This document shows positions 5,434 through 8,987 of a stretch of 8,987 nucleotides of DNA, piece by piece (within the stretch, counting starts at the first letter, position 1; each line of letters begins with the position of its first letter). The notes under the pieces were generated by a model that saw only the letters and a list, made by a program, of their open reading frames with translations, had not been told where the DNA came from and ran no database searches. This DNA is from Kiritimatiellia bacterium (lineage in GTDB: Bacteria > Verrucomicrobiota > Kiritimatiellia > RFP12 > UBA1067). The stretch is from positions 1 through 8,987 of the forward strand of contig JAKSOY010000185.1 of assembly GCA_024405255.1 (NCBI GenBank), in the 5' to 3' direction. A program made the translations under genes and the position numbers.

Positions 5434-6154
5434 GTTTTTCGCAAATTCGCTGTCGGCGGGTTTCTTCCTGTCGAGCGGAATGGGTAAGGGCATCGTGCTG
5501 CTCCAGCTGGGGATGAGCTTCGCGATGTGGGTGGTGATCATCGGCAAGTGGCGTGAGCTGAGGGATGTCACGCAGGTGACGAAACGCGTCGACTATGACT
5601 TGAAGCACAGCGCGCGTGTGCTGGACTACTACCTCGCGCGCAAGGACACTTCCAATACGCCGCTTGAGAAGATCTACGTCAAGATCTGCGAGCGCGTGCT
5701 GGGGTTGATGCCGATGGCGGCGCGCCAGCAGGTGATTGCGCGCACGCCGGATTGCGCGGTGACGCTCACCAAGTATCAGATCGGACTGGTCGATACCGTG
5801 GCCGATTCGGTTCTGGATGCGGAGTCGCTGCGTCTGGCTTGGGGCATGGGCATTGTGAAGACGATTGTCGCGTTGGGACCGATGCTGGGCCTGCTCGGTA
5901 CGGTGTGGGGCGTGCTGGATGCGTTCGCGGATATGGGTGCGGCCGGATCGGCGACGATCGCCACGATGGCGCCGGCCATTTCCTCCGCGCTCGTGACGAC
6001 GGTGGTGGGCCTGTTGGTGGCCATCCCCGGTGCCGCCGCGCATACGGTTCTGTTGGGATCGCTGCGGAAGGTTTCCGCCTTGATCGAGGGTGTCGTCAGT
6101 GAATGTGTGGAACGCATCCACCTCGAATACCAGGGTACGGGAGGTGCCGCCTAA
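5426..6154 (+). CDS. MotA/TolQ/ExbB proton-channel family protein
   Basis: This 242-residue inner-membrane protein is the channel-forming partner in ExbB-ExbD-TonB or TolQ-TolR-TolA systems, which couple proton flow to work at the outer membrane. Three membrane segments are visible: about 22-40 (GIVLLQLGMSFAMWVVIIG), 141-165 (GIVKTIVALGPMLGLLGTVWG) and 184-210 (AISSALVTTVVGLLVAIPG). The last two carry the family signatures GPMLGLLGTVWG and SSALVTTVVGLLVAIPGA. A cytoplasmic loop of about 100 residues separates segments one and two, as usual. The start follows CGGAGAATACGGAC, a reasonable ribosome-binding site, and overlaps the rnhC stop by 8 bases. The stop overlaps the ExbD-like start (TAATG). 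Sequence alone does not separate ExbB from TolQ. No TolB or Pal gene follows in the window, which slightly favours a Ton-type assignment. Confidence 0.9.
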   Translation: MVEFFANSLSAGFFLSSGMGKGIVLLQLGMSFAMWVVIIGKWRELRDVTQVTKRVDYDLKHSARVLDYYLARKDTSNTPLEKIYVKICERVLGLMPMAARQQVIARTPDCAVTLTKYQIGLVDTVADSVLDAESLRLAWGMGIVKTIVALGPMLGLLGTVWGVLDAFADMGAAGSATIATMAPAISSALVTTVVGLLVAIPGAAAHTVLLGSLRKVSALIEGVVSECVERIHLEYQGTGGAA

Positions 6155-6576
6155 TGGGCTTCCTCAGAAGAAGACGGCACCGGGAAGGTGCGGCTGACGG
6201 CGAAGCTCAGATCGACATGAACTCGCTGATCGACTTGACGTTTCTGCTTCTCGTGACGTTCATGTTGACGATTCCGGCGCTCGAGCAGGGCATTACGATC
6301 ATGCTGCCGCGGGCGAAGGCGGATACGCTGCCGAGCAAGAACGCGAAGGCCAATACGATTACGCTGGACATCAATCATCAGGTCTATCTGAACAATGCGC
6401 CGAAGACGATGGAGGCGCTGGAGGCCGAACTCAAGGAGATGGTTGCCGCCGATCCGGACGTACCCGTGCTGGTGCGCGGCGACGAGCGGCTTGAGTACGG
6501 CGAAGTGATGGGCGTGGTGAAGATCGTCTATCGCTCGAAAGTTCGGAAGATGGCGCTGGTGACGGAGGAGAAGTGA
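6154..6576 (+). CDS. ExbD/TolR biopolymer-transport protein
   Basis: This 140-residue protein is the single-pass partner of the channel subunit encoded just upstream. A basic cytoplasmic tail (FLRRRRHR) leads to the membrane segment about 24-42 (SLIDLTFLLLVTFMLTI). It contains D27, which matches the proton-carrying aspartate in the family's L-I-D motif. The periplasmic domain (about 60-140) has the standard ExbD pattern ITLDINHQVYLN followed by VPVLVRGDERLEYGEVMGVV. The ATG at 6154 overlaps the preceding stop and has GGGAGG (6139-6144) nine bases upstream, so I preferred it to an in-frame ATG at 6103 lying within the ExbB gene. The length is typical and no key residue is missing. Confidence 0.92.
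   Translation: MGFLRRRRHREGAADGEAQIDMNSLIDLTFLLLVTFMLTIPALEQGITIMLPRAKADTLPSKNAKANTITLDINHQVYLNNAPKTMEALEAELKEMVAADPDVPVLVRGDERLEYGEVMGVVKIVYRSKVRKMALVTEEK
6564..6570 (+). promoter_or_regulatory. Ribosome-binding site that decides the TonB-like start
   Basis: GGAGGAG is eleven bases before the ATG at 6582 but only two before the GTG at 6573, which forms a GTGA overlap with the exbD-like stop. The spacing favours the ATG. The GTG start would add three residues and cannot be fully excluded. Confidence 0.5.
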
Positions 6577-6581
6577 CCGCC

Positions 6582-7400
6582 ATGGGTGGAGGACTCCTCA
6601 AGAACTCGCAGGGTCCGATCAGCGGGCGCGCCATCGTGGGTGCGCTGCTGCTGCATCTTCTGGTTGGACTCGTCATTTGGACGACGGGGGTGTTGACGCG
6701 TCCAAAGAAGCAGTTGGTCATGCCAGTCGAATTGACTGTGGTGCCGCCTTGGGCGCAGCAGACGACCGATCCGGATCCCGATCCCAATCCGCCGCCGAAG
6801 CCGCAGACCAGGCCGAAGCCGCAGCCCGATCCCGCGCCGGAGAAGAAGATCGAGCCGAAAGTCGACGCGGTGGAGAAGGTGGTGGAGAAGAAGAAGCCGC
6901 CGAAGAAAATCAACCTGCGCGACGAGGCGAAGTTCGTCAAGACGCCGCCCAAGCCGGCCGAACCGGTCGACTTGCGCAAGGAGGCGACGAAGATCGAACC
7001 GCCGCCCCAGATCAAGACGACCGGCAAGGGCACGGCTGCCGAAAAGCCGCTGTCGATGGAAGAGTTCATGAGGTTGATGAACCAGGGTTATCGCGTTGGC
7101 ACGCACAACCAGATTGCGGACAATGAGGTGTCGCGCTGCTACAGTCTGATCATCGCCGCCATTAAACGCGAATGCGAACGCGACGGCATTCGGTGGAATG
7201 TGGACCAGAAGCCCGTATTTGTCGAAATCACATTTGGCGCCGGCGGTCGTATCGCGGGCTACAAGTTGACCGGCAGTTGCGGCAACGCGAATATCGACCG
7301 TCAGGTGGTGTCCGCCGTCGGCCGGCTTGGTGCCATCAATGGCCTTTCTTCGACATTCCTTCAGCAGTATCCGCGCGTCCCCGCAGCGGTCTCTCCTTGA
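6582..7400 (+). CDS. TonB/TolA-like energy-transducer protein
   Basis: This 272-residue protein has the three-part layout of TonB/TolA. Residues 17-38 form a membrane anchor (AIVGALLLHLLVGLVIWTTG). Residues about 55-145 are a proline, lysine and glutamate-rich periplasmic spacer with PDPDPNPPPKP. About 180-265 form a compact C-terminal domain with VFVEITFGAGGRIAGYKLTG and IDRQVVSAVGRLG, resembling TonB C-terminal domains. The spacer holds two related units, NLRDEAKFVKTPPKP and DLRKEATKIEPPPQI. Three cysteines (C186, C198, C233) lie in the C-terminal domain, so a disulfide is possible. It is the last gene of the operon and follows the ExbD-like gene by a few bases, so it should be the transducer of that complex. 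Its outer-membrane partner is not in the window. TolA remains an alternative. Confidence 0.85.
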   Translation: MGGGLLKNSQGPISGRAIVGALLLHLLVGLVIWTTGVLTRPKKQLVMPVELTVVPPWAQQTTDPDPDPNPPPKPQTRPKPQPDPAPEKKIEPKVDAVEKVVEKKKPPKKINLRDEAKFVKTPPKPAEPVDLRKEATKIEPPPQIKTTGKGTAAEKPLSMEEFMRLMNQGYRVGTHNQIADNEVSRCYSLIIAAIKRECERDGIRWNVDQKPVFVEITFGAGGRIAGYKLTGSCGNANIDRQVVSAVGRLGAINGLSSTFLQQYPRVPAAVSP

Positions 7401-7420
7401 TCCTCTCTACGGGATTTTAC

Positions 7421-7449
7421 TTGCCCGCGCCGCGGGGTTGTGATAAGAT
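7421..7449 (+). promoter_or_regulatory. Probable promoter of the oxidoreductase gene
   Basis: TTGCCC (7421-7426) and TAAGAT (7444-7449) are 17 bases apart, and TGA before the latter gives an extended -10. A start near 7457 would leave a leader of about 58 bases before the ATG at 7515. The 13-base GC palindrome at 7424-7436 lies in the spacer. Confidence 0.45.
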
Positions 7450-7501
7450 TTTTAATGTCCGGGGGCATGGTGTCCGACGGACGATCGTTATCACTGTCGA
7501 A

Positions 7502-7508
7502 AAAGGAG
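7502..7508 (+). promoter_or_regulatory. Ribosome-binding site of the oxidoreductase gene
   Basis: AAAGGAG is six bases before the ATG at 7515. This fixes the start and puts the twin-arginine motif at residues 6-7, ruling out the longer in-frame start at 7440. Confidence 0.75.
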
Positions 7509-7514
7509 TTGAAC

Positions 7515-8981
7515 ATGTTTGAATTCAGTCGTCGCAGTTTTGTGGCGAGCCTGGGGGCTTTCGCCGTTGGCAGCGCGTTTGGTGTCGATATCGCGCCGCA
7601 GTCCAAGTTCGAAGGCCAGGTGAAGGGACGTCGGCTCAAACTCGCGGCGGTCGGCTGCGGCGGCATGGGCGGTTCGGCGACGCAGAGCCTGATCGACGCG
7701 GGCTGCGACCTCGTGGCGGTGTGCGACGTCAACCCCGATGCGTTCAAGCGCTGGGAGAAGAAGTATCCGGGCATTCCGAAGTTCACGGACTACCGCGAGA
7801 TGCTCAAGACGATGGGCGACAAGTTCGAGGTCGTCGAAGTCGGCACGCCCGACCACACGCATGCCTACATCACGGTGGACTGCCTGCTTGCCGGCAAGCA
7901 CGTGTATGTGCAGAAGCCGCTCGCGCGTACGGTGGAAGAGTGCGAGCTCATGCTCAAGACGCAGCTCAAGACGGGCCTTGTCTGCCAGATGGGCAACCAG
8001 GGCCATCCGGGCGTTTGGCGCTACAAAGCGCTGTCGGATGCGAAGTTCTGGGGCGAGATCAAGGAACTCTACAGCTGGTCGGATCGTCCGATCTGGCCGC
8101 AGGGCATGAAGGAGTATGCGAAGCCCGAGCCGCTGCCGGCGAACTACGAGAAGAACGCGTGGGACTGCTGGTGCGGTCCGAGCGAGGACCACGGATTCTC
8201 CCGTGCCTATCACACCTTCAAGTGGCGCGGCTGGTGGGCCTACGGTTGCGGCGCGATCGGCGATATGGCCGTGCACAATGCGGACCCGGCATTCTGGACC
8301 TTCAAGCTCGGTCTGCCGATCAAGGTCAAGGCCGACACGTACGGGGAGGGTCCGGTTACGATCGCGTACCCGAAGAAGTCCCGCATCGAGATGTGGTTCG
8401 CGCCGAACAAGTTCATCCCCAACGGCATCAAGATGACGTGGTTCGACGGACGGCTCCTGCCGGCGACGGACCAGGTTCCGGGCCTGCTGGAATTCGCGAC
8501 GGAAAATGCGCGGAAGAACGAAGAGCGCAAGGCGCGCGACGCCCGGAAGAAGGGCAAGACCTACACGCCGAACGCGAATCCGAAACCGCTCGTGCCGGAT
8601 AACGGCCTCATCGTCATCGGTTCGAAGGCGACGACGATCGGCGGTTCGCATGCGGCGCGTCCTGACTGCATCGCCGGCGACAAGAATGCATTCGCCGAGG
8701 CGATCAAGCCGGGCGAGAAGCGCAGCCGCTACAATCACTATCGTGAATTCGTGGAGGCCTGCCAGGCGGGTCAGCCGAATCGTTGCGGGTCCAAGCTCGC
8801 CTACGCGGCGCCGTTGACGGAGGCGTTGCTCATCGGCTGCATCGCCCTGCGTTTCCCGGGCGAGGAACTCGCATTCGATCCGAAGAAGATGAAGTTCACG
8901 AACAAGCCCGAAGCCAACAAGTGGCTCAAGGCGCCGAAGCGCGGCGAATGGGACTTCAAGAAGCTGACGGCGAAGAAGTGA
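7515..8981 (+). CDS. Tat-exported Gfo/Idh/MocA-family oxidoreductase
   Basis: This 488-residue protein begins with a twin-arginine signal: SRRSFVA at residues 5-11, then a hydrophobic stretch (LGAFAVGSAFG). It should therefore be exported folded, with its NAD(P) cofactor. The Rossmann domain starts at LKLAAVGCGGMGG (41-53) with the GxGxxG loop, and VAVCDVNPDAF (68-77) gives the acidic residue that ends the second strand. The conserved EKP of the family reads QKP (133-135, VYVQKPLARTVEE). The C-terminal domain carries WWAYGCGAIGDMAVHNADP, with aspartate and histidine at the places usually catalytic. Members act on sugars, inositols or their derivatives, and exported PVC members are suspected in polysaccharide breakdown; the substrate here is unknown. 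It has its own promoter, and GGAGAG directly after the stop suggests another gene follows. Confidence 0.9.
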   Translation: MFEFSRRSFVASLGAFAVGSAFGVDIAPQSKFEGQVKGRRLKLAAVGCGGMGGSATQSLIDAGCDLVAVCDVNPDAFKRWEKKYPGIPKFTDYREMLKTMGDKFEVVEVGTPDHTHAYITVDCLLAGKHVYVQKPLARTVEECELMLKTQLKTGLVCQMGNQGHPGVWRYKALSDAKFWGEIKELYSWSDRPIWPQGMKEYAKPEPLPANYEKNAWDCWCGPSEDHGFSRAYHTFKWRGWWAYGCGAIGDMAVHNADPAFWTFKLGLPIKVKADTYGEGPVTIAYPKKSRIEMWFAPNKFIPNGIKMTWFDGRLLPATDQVPGLLEFATENARKNEERKARDARKKGKTYTPNANPKPLVPDNGLIVIGSKATTIGGSHAARPDCIAGDKNAFAEAIKPGEKRSRYNHYREFVEACQAGQPNRCGSKLAYAAPLTEALLIGCIALRFPGEELAFDPKKMKFTNKPEANKWLKAPKRGEWDFKKLTAKK

Positions 8982-8987
8982 GGAGAG
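8982..8987 (+). promoter_or_regulatory. Possible ribosome-binding site of a following gene cut by the window
   Basis: GGAGAG follows directly after the oxidoreductase stop codon. It would suit a co-transcribed next gene starting just beyond the window, but nothing of that gene is visible. Confidence 0.3.

Noticed and set aside
4294..5571. 425-residue open frame on the minus strand
   Set aside because: It is antisense to rnhC and the exbB-like gene, of arginine- and histidine-rich composition without domain signatures.
7424..7436. Intrinsic terminator after the TonB-like gene
   Set aside because: CCCGCG-C-CGCGGG is a palindrome but has only one central base for a loop and no T tract directly after it. 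It also falls in the spacer of a plausible promoter.
7491..8738. 415-residue open frame on the minus strand
   Set aside because: It is antisense to the clearly supported oxidoreductase gene and has the same shadow composition.

Overview
The window reads as part of an anaerobic, Gram-negative bacterial chromosome, most likely from the PVC superphylum (Kiritimatiellota, Lentisphaerota or Verrucomicrobiota). This placement is an inference. It rests on four things: an RNase HIII gene, a Tat-exported Gfo/Idh/MocA oxidoreductase of the kind common in that superphylum, an ExbB/ExbD/TonB energy-transduction set (which implies an outer membrane), and a HydG-family radical-SAM enzyme (oxygen-sensitive chemistry). 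From about 2.76 kb onward the coding DNA looks strongly GC-rich. The left third is less so and looks accessory.

Region 1 (1-1470) holds an extended -10 promoter and one gene for a P-loop ATPase of the archaeal-ATPase/DUF234 type, with a nuclease-like E...D...ExK motif at its C-terminus. Region 2 (1471-2463) is a minus-strand RelB/DinJ-type antitoxin and ParE/RelE-type toxin pair with a good promoter and a palindromic operator over its -10 box. The pair is bracketed by two direct copies, about 89% identical, of an 83-bp hairpin-forming repeat. Region 3 (2464-2761) is non-coding. It carries a 3.3-copy, 23-bp tandem repeat directly upstream of a strong extended -10 promoter.

Region 4 (2762-7400) is a tightly packed plus-strand run of five genes: a HydG-like radical-SAM protein, RNase HIII (rnhC), an ExbB/TolQ channel subunit, an ExbD/TolR subunit, and a TonB/TolA-like transducer. 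Start and stop codons overlap or nearly touch at every junction, so the five are probably one operon. The last three form a proton-motive-force-driven complex that transmits energy across the periplasm. Why a HydG-like enzyme and an RNase H share their transcript is not obvious. Region 5 (7401-8987) has its own promoter and a Tat-signal Gfo/Idh/MocA oxidoreductase. The window ends in what looks like the ribosome-binding site of a further gene.

The most notable observation is the HydG-like protein. The C-terminal CX2CX22C motif that holds the auxiliary iron-sulfur cluster in known HydG has lost its second cysteine (Cys to Gly, residue 425) and gained two new cysteines (428 and 434). A second normally conserved stretch also differs. 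No HydE, HydF or hydrogenase gene lies in the window. The enzyme may belong to a divergent HydG-like clade with different chemistry. This cannot be settled from the window alone.
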